From Actinomadura sp. NBRC 104412 (GTDB lineage: Bacteria; Actinomycetota; Actinomycetes; Streptosporangiales; Streptosporangiaceae), in NCBI RefSeq assembly GCF_030269515.1, contig NZ_BSTM01000007.1:1-64000 (forward strand): a stretch of DNA of 64,000 nucleotides, in the 5' to 3' direction. A model generated the notes under the pieces. That model was not told the DNA's origin, searched no databases, and saw only the letters and a list, made by a program, of their open reading frames with translations. The position numbers were made by a program, and so were the translations under genes. Of the stretch, positions 27,493 through 36,285 are shown piece by piece; position 1 is the stretch's first letter; each line of letters starts with the position of its first letter.

Positions 27493-28272
27493 TCAGCGGG
27501 GCTCCAGGCATTCGGGCCCGGAAGGACTGGACGAGATGGCTTGCGAGAGGTGGGCCGCGGCCGCCGCGACCTGCTGGCCGACCGCGGTGAGCCGGTCCTG
27601 CAGGCGGTAGGCGGGTGCCGAGACATTGAGCGCGGCGATGATCTGGTTACGGAAATCCCGCACCGGAGCGGCCGCGGCGACGAGATCCTTCTCGAACTCC
27701 CCGTCCACGACCGCGAAGCCGCGTCGCCTGGCCTGGTGCACGCGACGCAGCAGTTCGTCGACGTCCTTGGGCGCCTTCGGCCCCGGACCCGAGAACGGCA
27801 CGTCCGCCAGCAGTTCCCGGATCTCGTCGTCGGAATGGTCGAGCAGGAGGGCACGTCCGGACGAGGTGCAGTGCACCGGCGACGTCCGGCCCACCCAGCC
27901 GACCACCTCGATGGTCCGCCGCGAACTCTCCGACAGGATCGTGAGCGCCTCGCGACCGTGCAGGACCGTCAGATGGACGCGCTCCTGCGTCACATCGGAC
28001 AGCCGTCGCATCACCGCCGGAGCGAGCAGCAGCAGCCGCTGGTCGCCGGCCCGTGCCGCCAAGGTGAACAGCCGCCACCCGAGCCGGTGCCGTCCGTCCG
28101 GGCTGCGTTCCACCAGCCCCAGTTGGACGAGCGGCCGCAGGCCCCGCGACACGATCGACTTGTCGCGTCCGAGGGTGCGCGCGAGCTCGGCCACGGTCAT
28201 GCCGTCGCCGCAGCTCAGCGCCTCGAGGATCGCCAACAGCCGGGCCGCTGATGTGCGCTCCGTCTCACTCAT
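27493..28272 (-). CDS. IclR-family transcriptional regulator
   Basis: A 259-residue regulator from the ATG at 28272. The N-terminal winged helix reads AARLLAILEALS, then MTVAELARTLGRDKSIVSRGLRPL. The C-terminal effector-binding domain includes GREALTILSES, SSGRALLLDHSDDE and RRRGFAVVDGEFEKDLVAAAAPVRDF, the standard IclR signature. It leads the minus-strand operon: the alpha/beta hydrolase and transporter follow. A perfect palindrome 45 bp upstream is its likely operator, so it should control itself and the operon, releasing or activating upon binding a small acid. Confidence 0.93.
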   Translation of the reverse strand: MSETERTSAARLLAILEALSCGDGMTVAELARTLGRDKSIVSRGLRPLVQLGLVERSPDGRHRLGWRLFTLAARAGDQRLLLLAPAVMRRLSDVTQERVHLTVLHGREALTILSESSRRTIEVVGWVGRTSPVHCTSSGRALLLDHSDDEIRELLADVPFSGPGPKAPKDVDELLRRVHQARRRGFAVVDGEFEKDLVAAAAPVRDFRNQIIAALNVSAPAYRLQDRLTAVGQQVAAAAAHLSQAISSSPSGPECLEPR

Positions 28273-28316
28273 GCCTAGCGATGGTGGAGGAGCGTTACCG
28301 ATCGCGCAACAGACTA

Positions 28317-28331
28317 TTGCATTCAATGCAA
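28317..28331. promoter_or_regulatory. Palindromic operator of the IclR operon
   Basis: TTGCATT-C-AATGCAA is a perfect 7-1-7 palindrome, AT-rich in a very GC-rich context, 45-59 bp before the IclR start codon. IclR proteins bind such 15-bp palindromes. Confidence 0.7.
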
Positions 28332-28371
28332 CGGTAATTGACGAAACGCGACAAAGGAATCGCATCCACCC

Positions 28372-28915
28372 TGTTGTGGACTCCGCTTCGCCACGAGCGC
28401 CCAGGCCGGTGCGCTCCGCCGGGAGGGCGGCGGCCGGCCGCTCGCCGTAGCGGATCGGCTGGAAGGGGTCCTCGCCCCAGACGATCAGCACGCGGCACTT
28501 GAGCCGCTCCACCTCGTCCATCGCCGCGGACAGGTCCTCGGTGCGCAGCGCGCGGGCGGCGCGCAGGTAGGCGGCGCGGCCTTCGCGTCCTTCGAAGGGG
28601 GCGGCGTACATCGCGGCGAGCCCGGGGGCGGCGGCCTGGTCGCCGAGCCCTTTTGGCCAGCGATTTCCGCAGTCCGGCGGCCAGGTCGATGCTCTGGATG
28701 CGTTCGTCCCAGCCGGGGTCGCGCAGCCGGGCGATCGTCGGCTCGGGGAAGGAGTCGTAGGCGACGGTGTCGACGAGCACCAGCCCGGTGACGCGGTCGG
28801 GCGCGCGGACGGCCAGCAGCTGCGCGATCCCTCCGCCGATGTCGTGCCCGACGACCAGCACGTCCCTCAGCTCCCACTGGTCCAGGAGCGTGTGCAGCAG
28901 CCCGGCCTGCACCGG
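28372..28915 (-). pseudogene. Truncated, frameshifted alpha/beta hydrolase (Asp-nucleophile type)
   Basis: The first frame reads LLHTLLDQWELRDVLVVGHDIGGGIAQLLA and continues to GLRKSLAK. An extra base in an A-run (28651-28654) then shifts the frame; the second frame continues MYAAPFEGREGRAAYLRAARAL to VLIVWGEDPFQPIRYGERPA. GHDIGG has Asp in the nucleophile site, as in haloalkane dehalogenases and epoxide hydrolases. The N-terminal third (oxyanion HG region) is absent. It is therefore a remnant, next to the catabolic operon. Confidence 0.75.
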
Positions 28916-29772
28916 AAGCGTCGGCGCGGGCTCGGCGGGCTTGGCGGAACCATGGCACCCGGTCGGTCCTGGTGGAACACCGCTCAGAGGCGTGGTGCAG
29001 ACCGTCACCTGCGCCGTCTGCGGCGCCGGGGTCGGCGAGCTCAACACGCTTCGCGCCGTCATCGGCGGCGTCGAGCTCGACAAACCCCTGCACACCCTCG
29101 GCCGCCGTGCGGGCGGTCCCGTCAGCGTCGGTGCTGCCTGCCCCTATCCGCCGTGGGTTGGGTGCCGCACCCGCAAGGTTCTGGCTGGTGCGGCAGTCAC
29201 GTCGGCCAGCCCCGTTCTCGCGACCCGGCGCTGCCGCCCGCGGCGCTCGGTCACAGGCGAACCCCAGGTTCCGCGGCGGTGCACTTCGTTGGTTCGCGGT
29301 CCATGCCGCGCGGAGCATGCGGGCGTCTGTGCAGGTCGCGCCGCTGCTGGAGCGGTCGCAATGTCGAGGCCCGTCGTCGGGCAGGACGAGATCGCCAAGC
29401 GTCGCATCTCCGACGCCCTCAACGGTGGGAAGCCCCCAGTGTCGGCCGGTCCCCGTGGGACCGTATTGGGACCGATCAACCGGGGTGCGCCCGAGCGGCC
29501 GCCGCCCACGCCGACGCACCCGCGACGCCCTGCGCCGCTGCGGCACCGACCACCTCGTCCTCCGCACCGGCCGCGAAGGGATCACATCGCCGGCTTCGGG
29601 CAGGCAGTTGAACCAGGGACGGCCATCGGCGGCCGGCGCAGACGGCAAGGCCGAACCGGCGAAGGGGGCCGAGACGTCGCGGTTCGCGTTCGGTCGCCTA
29701 GAGTCCCACACAGCAGAAGGCTCCTGGCCGACGTTGCGCTGGTCAGGGGCTCCTTCTTGCTGGTGATCTCGG
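28916..29772. other. 857-bp stretch without a supported gene
   Basis: Several long GC-rich frames are open but none has a convincing start, ribosome site or recognisable domain. Around 29521-29585 (+) one frame reads RDALRRCGTDHLVLRTGRE, which faintly recalls the C-terminus of DUF58 proteins. It looks like worn gene debris between the accessory region and the conserved backbone that begins at tRNA-Arg. Confidence 0.4.
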
Positions 29773-29844
29773 TGCCCCCTGCAGGATTCGAACCTGCGCA
29801 CACGGCTCCGGAGGCCGTTGCTCTATCCCCTGAGCTAAGGGGGC
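29773..29844 (-). tRNA. tRNA-Arg (anticodon CCG)
   Basis: On the minus strand all four arms fold: acceptor GCCCCCT with AGGGGGC, anticodon stem ACGGC/GCCGT with loop CTCCGGA (anticodon CCG, reading CGG), and T-arm GCAGG-TTCGAAT-CCTGC. Discriminator base is A; CCA is not encoded. The border between debris and backbone runs along this tRNA, a common integration site. Confidence 0.97.
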
Positions 29845-29948
29845 GGTTGCGTTCTGGCGCGGAAGGAAGGTTACCAGGGTTGGTGAGTGGGCGCGTACCT
29901 GGACGGTTCGCTGTGCGTTGCCGGGTGGAGTCGACTAACTTCGTGGCC

Positions 29949-30332
29949 GTGACCGAGCCACTGGGACGCGTGCTGGTCGTTGACGACGATGAGGTGATCC
30001 GGCAGCTGATCGCGGTGAACCTTCAGCTTGAGGGGTTCGAGGTGTCGACCGCGGTGGACGGTCAGGACTGCCTGGAGAAGGTGGTCGAGGTGCGTCCCGA
30101 TGTGATCACGCTGGACGTGATGATGCCGCGGCTGGACGGGTGGGTGACGGCGATGCGGCTCAGGGAGGACGAGCTCACCCGGGACATCAAGGTCGTGATG
30201 ATCACGGCCAGGGCGCAGGAGCACGACATCAGGCGGGGGCACGAGATCGGCGTGGACGCGTACGTGACCAAGCCGTTCGACCCCAACCAGCTGATCCAGA
30301 CGGTGCGGAAGCTGGCGGCGGCGTCCGCGTAG
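29949..30332 (+). CDS. Receiver-only response regulator (CheY-like)
   Basis: A 127-residue single receiver domain from GTG: acidic pocket VLVVDDDEV, phospho-acceptor Asp in VITLDVMMPRLDGW, Thr/Ser in VVMITARAQ, and Lys in YVTKPFDPNQL. There is no output domain, so it works by protein contact or as a phosphate relay. No kinase gene is next to it. It stands alone between tRNA-Arg and the ArgS-like gene. Confidence 0.93.
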   Translation: MTEPLGRVLVVDDDEVIRQLIAVNLQLEGFEVSTAVDGQDCLEKVVEVRPDVITLDVMMPRLDGWVTAMRLREDELTRDIKVVMITARAQEHDIRRGHEIGVDAYVTKPFDPNQLIQTVRKLAAASA

Positions 30333-30378
30333 CTTGGCGGCGTGCTGTCTCGAATAGTGGTCGGCTAGTCTCACCAGG

Positions 30379-31056
30379 GTGACTCCGGGCGAGGTGAGTG
30401 CCGCTCTTGGGCGGGCGGTCGAGCGTGCCGGGGGTTGTGCGGCGGACGTGGGGCTTCGCTGCGTGGGGCCTGGGGTTTACCGGAGTCCTGTGGCTTTGCG
30501 GGTTGGTGTTGATGCCGAGGTTGTTGCGAATTTTGTGAGAGACGTTGCCGGGATTGGGGCTGTGGAGGTGGACGGCGGGTTTCTTCGGATCGTGGTGGAA
30601 CGGCCGGAGGAATTGGCTTCTGATGTCGCCCGAAACCCTTCGTACGGGTGGGGGCGGGTTAAGGCGGTTGCTTGGGCGGATAGGCCGCGGACGTTCGATA
30701 ATCCAGGGTTTCGGGTGAGGTATGCGTACGCGCGGGCTGCCGCTGTGGGGAGGCGGGCCCGGGATCTGGGGGTGGAGGCGGGCCCGCCGGAGGGGTTGGG
30801 CCGGCGGGAAGAGTTGGCGTTGCTGGCCTTGTTGGGGGAGATGCCGGGGTGGGTGCGCCAAGGGGAGCTGGGCGGGTTCCTCGTGCGCCTCGCCGACGGC
30901 TTCCATGACGTTTACGAGCGTTGCCCCGCGCTGCCTCAGGGCGGGGAGGAACCGGGTGCGTTGCACGCGGCGAGGGTCACCTTGGCGGAGGCCGCGCGCG
31001 TCGCCCTGGGCAACGGCCTGAAGATGATCGGTGAGACCCCGAGAGAGCGGATATGA
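30379..31056 (+). CDS. Arginyl-tRNA synthetase-derived protein lacking the catalytic core
   Basis: A 225-residue protein against about 550-590 for a full ArgS. The first 80 residues ([11 protein letters not shown], then [20 protein letters not shown]) recall the Add1 domain that touches the tRNA D-loop. The last 110 are a DALR anticodon-binding domain ([47 protein letters not shown]). The whole HIGH/KMSKS catalytic domain is missing, with the frame kept open. Codon use is richer in GGG and TTG than in its neighbours. It overlaps lysA by 4 bases (ATGA) and sits where actinobacteria often carry argS next to lysA. It may bind tRNA-Arg without charging it. Confidence 0.8.
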   Translation: MTPGEVSAALGRAVERAGGCAADVGLRCVGPGVYRSPVALRVGVDAEVVANFVRDVAGIGAVEVDGGFLRIVVERPEELASDVARNPSYGWGRVKAVAWADRPRTFDNPGFRVRYAYARAAAVGRRARDLGVEAGPPEGLGRREELALLALLGEMPGWVRQGELGGFLVRLADGFHDVYERCPALPQGGEEPGALHAARVTLAEAARVALGNGLKMIGETPRERI

Positions 31057-32447
31057 GCAGAGTTCACCCCGCCGGACCCCGGCATGCCGACGTCCTGCCC
31101 GAGGAGCACCCGATGCCGCCGGCGGACGATCTGAACGCGCTGGATCCGCAGATCTGGCCGCGCGGCGCCAAGCGCGAGGACGACGGTGTCGTGCGCATCG
31201 GCGGCGTGGACGTGCGGGACCTGGCCCGGCAGTACGGGACGCCCCTGTTCGTCTATGACGAGGAGGACGTGCGGTCGCGGGCGCGGGAGTACGCGGCGGC
31301 GTTCCATGACGGCGATGTGCACTACGCGGGAAAGGCGTTCCTGTGTACGGCCGTGGCCCGCTGGCTGCACGAGGAAGGGCTCGGCTTGGACGTGTGCAGC
31401 GGGGGAGAGCTGGCGGTCGCGCTGGCGGCGGGCTTTCCCGCGGAGCGCATCACCATGCACGGCAGCAACAAGTCGGTGGCGGAGCTGGACCGTGCCCTTG
31501 AGGCCGGTGTCGGACGGATCGTGCTCGATTCGTTCCAGGAAATCGCCCGGCTCGGTTTTCTGGCAAAGGAAAAGGGTGTCAGGGCGAAGGTGATGGTGCG
31601 CGTCACGACGGGTGTCGAGGCGCATACGCACGAGTTCATCGCGACCGCCCATGACGACCAGAAGTTCGGTTTCTCAAGGAGCAACGGGGACGCGCTCGAG
31701 GCCGTGCGGAGGGTGCTCGAACTCAAGCAACTCGAATTGGTGGGGCTGCACTCCCATATCGGCTCGCAGATCTTCGACACCGACGGGTTCGAGGTGGCCG
31801 CGCACCGGCTCGCCGGGCTGCTGGTGGCGATCCGGGACGAGCACGGGATCGAGCTACCCGAGCTGGACCTGGGCGGCGGCTACGGCATCGCCTACGTGCC
31901 GGGTGACGAACCCCACGACCCGAAGGACCTGGCGGACGGGCTACGGTCGATCGTGGCCCACGAGTGCAAGGCGTACGGGCTGGCGATGCCCAGGCTGACC
32001 GTGGAGCCGGGACGCGCGATCATCGGGCCCGGCGGGGTGACGCTGTACGAGGTCGGCACGGTCAAGAACGTCGAGGGGCTGCGCACGTACGTGTCGGTCG
32101 ACGGCGGGATGAGCGACAATCTGCGCACCGCCCTGTACGGCGCCGAGTACTCCTGCGTGCTGGCGAGCCGGGCCTCCCAAGAGGACCCGATGCTCTCCAG
32201 GCTTGTCGGCAAGCACTGCGAAAGCGGGGATATCGTCGTGCGGGACCTGTGGTTGCCCGAAGATCTTACGGCGGGGGACCTGGTGGCGGTGGCCGCGACG
32301 GGTGCGTACTGTCGGTCGATGGCCAGCAACTACAACTTCGTTCCGAAGCCGGCGGTGGTGGCGGTGCGGAACGGGGAGTCGCGGGTGATCGTCCGCCGCG
32401 AGACCGACGAGGATCTGCTGCGGCTCGATGCGGAGGTTGGAGCGTGA
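31053..32447 (+). CDS. lysA: Diaminopimelate decarboxylase
   Basis: A 464-residue fold-III PLP enzyme that makes L-lysine from meso-diaminopimelate. Lys of HYAGKAFLC forms the Schiff base; other marks are [33 protein letters not shown] and the C-terminal [14 protein letters not shown]. The ATG at 31053 overlaps the upstream stop codon. An ATG at 31113 with GAGGAG six bases before it is an alternative start that would trim 20 residues. It begins the lysA-hom-thrC-thrB block for aspartate-family amino acids and overlaps hom by 4 bases. Confidence 0.96.
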   Translation: MSRVHPAGPRHADVLPEEHPMPPADDLNALDPQIWPRGAKREDDGVVRIGGVDVRDLARQYGTPLFVYDEEDVRSRAREYAAAFHDGDVHYAGKAFLCTAVARWLHEEGLGLDVCSGGELAVALAAGFPAERITMHGSNKSVAELDRALEAGVGRIVLDSFQEIARLGFLAKEKGVRAKVMVRVTTGVEAHTHEFIATAHDDQKFGFSRSNGDALEAVRRVLELKQLELVGLHSHIGSQIFDTDGFEVAAHRLAGLLVAIRDEHGIELPELDLGGGYGIAYVPGDEPHDPKDLADGLRSIVAHECKAYGLAMPRLTVEPGRAIIGPGGVTLYEVGTVKNVEGLRTYVSVDGGMSDNLRTALYGAEYSCVLASRASQEDPMLSRLVGKHCESGDIVVRDLWLPEDLTAGDLVAVAATGAYCRSMASNYNFVPKPAVVAVRNGESRVIVRRETDEDLLRLDAEVGA

Positions 32448-33760
32448 AACCCGAGGGGAGCCCGCTGCGGGTGGCGCTGCTGGGATGCGGCGTCGTGGGC
32501 TCGGAGGTGGTGCGGCTGCTGCGTGAGCAGGCGGCCGACCTGAGCGCGCGCGTGGGCGCCCCGCTGGAGGTGGCGGGGATCGCGGTGCGCCGGCTGGACC
32601 GCGACCGGGCGGGCATCGACCCGGGGCTGCTGACGACCGACGCCCAGTCCCTGGTCACCCGGGACGACGTGGACCTGGTGGTCGAGGTGATCGGCGGGAT
32701 CGAGCCGGCCAGGTCGCTGATGCTGGAGGCGATGAAGACCGGCAAGTCGGTGGTCACCGCCAACAAGGCGCTGCTGGCCGAGGACGGCGAGACGCTGTTC
32801 GCCGCGGCCCGCGAGTACGGCGCCGACCTGTACTACGAGGCGGCGGTGGCGGGCGCGATCCCGCTGCTGCGCCCGCTGCGCGAGTCGCTGGTGGGCGACC
32901 ACGTGCACCGGGTGCTGGGCATCGTGAACGGCACCACCAACTACATCCTCGACCAGATGGACACCCACGGCGCCGGTTTCAACGAGGCGCTGGAGGAGGC
33001 GCAGGCGCTCGGGTACGCCGAGGCCGACCCCACCGCCGACGTGGAGGGCTTCGACGCGGCGGCCAAGGCCGCGATCCTGGCGCAGCTCGCCTTCCACACC
33101 CCCGTCACCGCCGCCGACGTCCACCGCGAGGGCATCACCGAGGTGACCGCCGCGGACGTGTCCGGCGCCAAGGAGATGGACAGCGTCGTCAAGCTGCTGG
33201 CCATCTGCGAGCGCGTCCCGGACGAGGACGGCCGCAACGGCGGACGCGGGGTCTCGGTACGCGTCTACCCCGCGATGATCCCTCGGTCGCATCCGCTGGC
33301 CAGCGTGCGCGGGGCGTTCAACGCGGTGTTCGTGGAGGCCGAGTCGGCGGGGTCCCTGATGTTCTACGGTGCCGGCGCGGGCGGTGCGCCCACCGCGTCC
33401 GCCGTCCTGGGCGACCTGGTCGCGGTGGCCCGCAACCGGGTGGCCGGAAGCCGCGGGCCGGTCGAGGTCACCTACGCCAAGCTCCCCGTCCTGCCGATGG
33501 GTGAGACGATCACGCGCTACTACGTCCAACTGGACGTGGCGGACCGGTCCGGGGTGCTCGCGGCCGTGGCCGAGGAGTTCGCCCGGCAGGACGTGTCGAT
33601 CCAGGCCGTCCGCCAGGAGGGCAGGGGGGACGAGGCGCAGCTGGTCGTGGTGACGCACCGGGCACCGGACGCCGCCCTGTCCGCCACCGTGGATCGCCTC
33701 CACAAGCTCGACATCGTGCGCGAGGTGGCCAGCGTAATGCGCGTAGAGGGCGACGAGTAG
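32444..33760 (+). CDS. hom: Homoserine dehydrogenase
   Basis: A 438-residue NAD(P)-dependent enzyme converting aspartate semialdehyde to homoserine. It shows [11 protein letters not shown] at the N-terminal Rossmann fold, [25 protein letters not shown], the substrate region [20 protein letters not shown], and a C-terminal ACT domain ([21 protein letters not shown]) for threonine feedback. GTG start overlaps the lysA stop (GTGA), which couples translation. A 55-bp gap with its own ribosome site separates it from thrC. Confidence 0.97.
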   Translation: MKPEGSPLRVALLGCGVVGSEVVRLLREQAADLSARVGAPLEVAGIAVRRLDRDRAGIDPGLLTTDAQSLVTRDDVDLVVEVIGGIEPARSLMLEAMKTGKSVVTANKALLAEDGETLFAAAREYGADLYYEAAVAGAIPLLRPLRESLVGDHVHRVLGIVNGTTNYILDQMDTHGAGFNEALEEAQALGYAEADPTADVEGFDAAAKAAILAQLAFHTPVTAADVHREGITEVTAADVSGAKEMDSVVKLLAICERVPDEDGRNGGRGVSVRVYPAMIPRSHPLASVRGAFNAVFVEAESAGSLMFYGAGAGGAPTASAVLGDLVAVARNRVAGSRGPVEVTYAKLPVLPMGETITRYYVQLDVADRSGVLAAVAEEFARQDVSIQAVRQEGRGDEAQLVVVTHRAPDAALSATVDRLHKLDIVREVASVMRVEGDE

Positions 33761-33815
33761 GCTCCCCGGAAGCCTAGAATCTGCGCGACATCGCAGGTCA
33801 TCTGAGGAGAACGAC

Positions 33816-34883
33816 GTGAACGCGACCGCCCGCGCCTGGCGCGGCCTCATCGAGGAGTATCGCGACCGCCTTCCGGTGACGGGAGCCACGCCCGTCGTCA
33901 CCCTGCTGGAGGGCGGGACACCGTTGCTGCCGGCGCCGCGGGTGTCGCAGCTGACGGGATGCGAGGTGTATCTCAAGGTCGAGGGCGCGAACCCGACCGG
34001 GTCGTTCAAGGACCGCGGCATGACGGTGGCGATCAGCAAGGCCGCCGAGGACGGTGCCAAGGCGGTGATCTGCGCGTCCACCGGCAACACCTCGGCCTCG
34101 GCCGCCGCCTACGCGGTACGGGCCGGGATGACCTGCGCGGTGCTGGTGCCACAGGGCAAGATCGCGATGGGCAAGCTGGCGCAGGCGCTGGTGCACGGCG
34201 CGCGGCTGCTCCAGGTGGACGGCAACTTCGACGACTGCCTCGAACTGGCCCGGAAGCTGTCGGTGGACTATCCGGTGGCGCTGGTCAACTCGGTGAACAA
34301 GTACCGGCTGCAGGGCCAGAAGACCGCCGCGTTCGAGATCGTGGACGCGCTCGGCGACGCCCCGGACGTGCACTGCCTCCCGGTCGGCAACGCCGGCAAC
34401 ATCTCCGCGTACTGGATGGGGTACGGGGAGTACGCCGCGGACGGGATCGCGTCCCGGCGCCCCCGGATGCTGGGCTTCCAGGCCAGCGGCGCGGCGCCGT
34501 TCGTGAAGGGCGAGCCCGTCCTGAAGCCGCAGACGATCGCCACCGCGATCCGCATCGGCAACCCCGCGTCCTGGGACCTGGCGATCGCGGCGCGGGACGA
34601 GTCGGGCGGCGCGATCGACTCGGTCACCGACCGGCAGATCCTGGCCGCGTACCGGCTGCTGGCCACCGAGGAGGGCGTGTTCGTCGAGCCCGCGTCCGCG
34701 GCCAGCGTCGCGGGGATCCTCCAGGCCGCCGAACGCGGTGTCGTACAGCCCGGTTCCAGGGTCGTGTGCACCGTGACGGGCAACGGCCTCAAGGACCCCG
34801 ACTGGGCCATCTCCGGCGCGCCCGCCCCCACCACCGTCAAGGTGGACGCGCACGCCGCCGCCTCCGCTCTCGGGCTGGCATGA
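33816..34883 (+). CDS. thrC: Threonine synthase
   Basis: A 355-residue fold-II PLP enzyme turning phosphohomoserine into threonine. PLP Lys is in [11 protein letters not shown] near 68; [15 protein letters not shown] binds the phosphate, and [16 protein letters not shown] and [11 protein letters not shown] are typical of the short bacterial form. GTG start follows AGGAG by 9 bp. It overlaps thrB by 4 bases. Confidence 0.97.
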   Translation: MNATARAWRGLIEEYRDRLPVTGATPVVTLLEGGTPLLPAPRVSQLTGCEVYLKVEGANPTGSFKDRGMTVAISKAAEDGAKAVICASTGNTSASAAAYAVRAGMTCAVLVPQGKIAMGKLAQALVHGARLLQVDGNFDDCLELARKLSVDYPVALVNSVNKYRLQGQKTAAFEIVDALGDAPDVHCLPVGNAGNISAYWMGYGEYAADGIASRRPRMLGFQASGAAPFVKGEPVLKPQTIATAIRIGNPASWDLAIAARDESGGAIDSVTDRQILAAYRLLATEEGVFVEPASAASVAGILQAAERGVVQPGSRVVCTVTGNGLKDPDWAISGAPAPTTVKVDAHAAASALGLA

Positions 34884-35830
34884 CCCACCAGTGGTCCATC
34901 GGCGCCCGCGTCGTCGTCGAGGCGCCGGCGACCAGCGCGAACCTCGGGCCGGGGTTCGACTCGCTCGGGCTGGCGCTCACGCTGTACGACGAGGTCGAGG
35001 TGGCGGTCACCGGCGGCGGCCTGTCCATCGAGGTGGACGGGGAGGGTGCCGAGGTCGCCGACCGGGGCGAGCGGCACCTGATCGTGCGCGTGCTGCGGCG
35101 GTCGTTCGAGCTGGCCGACGAGCTGGCGGAGTCCGATCTAGGCCAGCCTCCGGGCCTGGCGCTGCGCTGCGTCAACCGGATCCCGCACAGCCGCGGGCTC
35201 GGCTCGTCCTCCGCTGCGACCGTCGCCGGCATCCTCGCGGCGCGGCACCTGCACCCCGCGGGACGGGTGCTGGACGACCTGGTCGCGCTGCGGCTCGCCA
35301 CCGAGATCGAGGGGCATCCCGACAATGTCGCGCCCTGCCTGTCCGGCGGGCTCACCATCGCCTGGACGGGCAAGGACGGCCCGTCCTCGGTCCGGCTGGA
35401 ACCCAAGAACGACCAGGTCATCGCGTTCGTCCCGGAGCAGCGGCTGGCCACCGAACGGGCGCGGGGGCTGCTGCCGGAGACCGTCCCGCACGCCGACGCC
35501 GCCGCCAACGCGGGACGGGCCGCGCTGCTCGTCGCCGCGCTCACCGAGGGGCTCGGGGACGAGATCCTCATGGCCGCGACGGAGGACCGGCTGCATCAGG
35601 ACCACCGCGCCCCGGCCATGCCGGAGTCGGCGGAACTGCTCGCCCGGCTGCGCGCCGCCGGTGTCCCCGCGGTCATTTCCGGGGCAGGACCTACTGTCCT
35701 GGGCTTCACAAGCGCCGCGAGAGTTGATTCGATGGCGCCGAAAGTGGGTAATGGCTGGCACATACACCCGCTGAACGTCGCCCCCCGCGGCGCACGCGTT
35801 CGGCGTGACGGTTCCAGCGTCCGGCCTTGA
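34880..35830 (+). CDS. thrB: Homoserine kinase
   Basis: A 316-residue GHMP kinase phosphorylating homoserine. It has the N-terminal [19 protein letters not shown], the ATP loop [18 protein letters not shown] near 110, [14 protein letters not shown] and the C-terminal [15 protein letters not shown] overlaps the thrC stop (ATGA). It ends the threonine block; a long untranslated stretch to rho follows. Confidence 0.97.
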   Translation: MTHQWSIGARVVVEAPATSANLGPGFDSLGLALTLYDEVEVAVTGGGLSIEVDGEGAEVADRGERHLIVRVLRRSFELADELAESDLGQPPGLALRCVNRIPHSRGLGSSSAATVAGILAARHLHPAGRVLDDLVALRLATEIEGHPDNVAPCLSGGLTIAWTGKDGPSSVRLEPKNDQVIAFVPEQRLATERARGLLPETVPHADAAANAGRAALLVAALTEGLGDEILMAATEDRLHQDHRAPAMPESAELLARLRAAGVPAVISGAGPTVLGFTSAARVDSMAPKVGNGWHIHPLNVAPRGARVRRDGSSVRP

Positions 35831-36285
35831 CCTTCGCAGACGATGCATGGGCGAGGACGGCCGCGGCGGCCCGCCCTGGTGGAATGATCCGGCTAGGTAA
35901 AATGCGAAGACATCGACCTCTGGGGAATAGCAGTGTGCCCTGGTGATGTTAGGCTGATTGCCGCACCAGATGCCCCGTTCGGGGCCCTGTGCTCGTCAGC
36001 CGCGCGTCGCCTGTCCGGCCCTTCGGTCGTGTCGGTCCCGCGTACTAGGCTTCCCGACACCGTGACATCCCGATGTCAGGCGTTCCTGCGAACCAACTTC
36101 GGAGGTAGCGGTACCGGGAACTCGCACGAGCGAAACGTCCCGACCACCATCTGGCTGTGCCCAGAAATCGCGGAGCGCGGTGACGCCGCGCGCCGCGGAG
36201 CCCGACTCGGCGCCCCCGCCGGGCCGCACTACCGGGTTGCCTGGCCGCTCGCCGGCCTACACCCGCTCCCTGGGAAGGACCCTTA
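35831..36285. other. 455-bp leader region of rho
   Basis: No convincing gene. The stretch carries the rho promoter area (TACTAGGCT near 36046 is a candidate -10 region) and a long untranslated leader. Rho autoregulates through its leader in enteric bacteria; whether that holds here cannot be seen. Confidence 0.45.

Noticed and set aside
29521..29585. DUF58 gene remnant
   Set aside because: Only about 20 residues look similar; not enough to name a gene.
32330..34090. Long minus-strand frame across hom and thrC
   Set aside because: Antisense shadow of two conserved genes.
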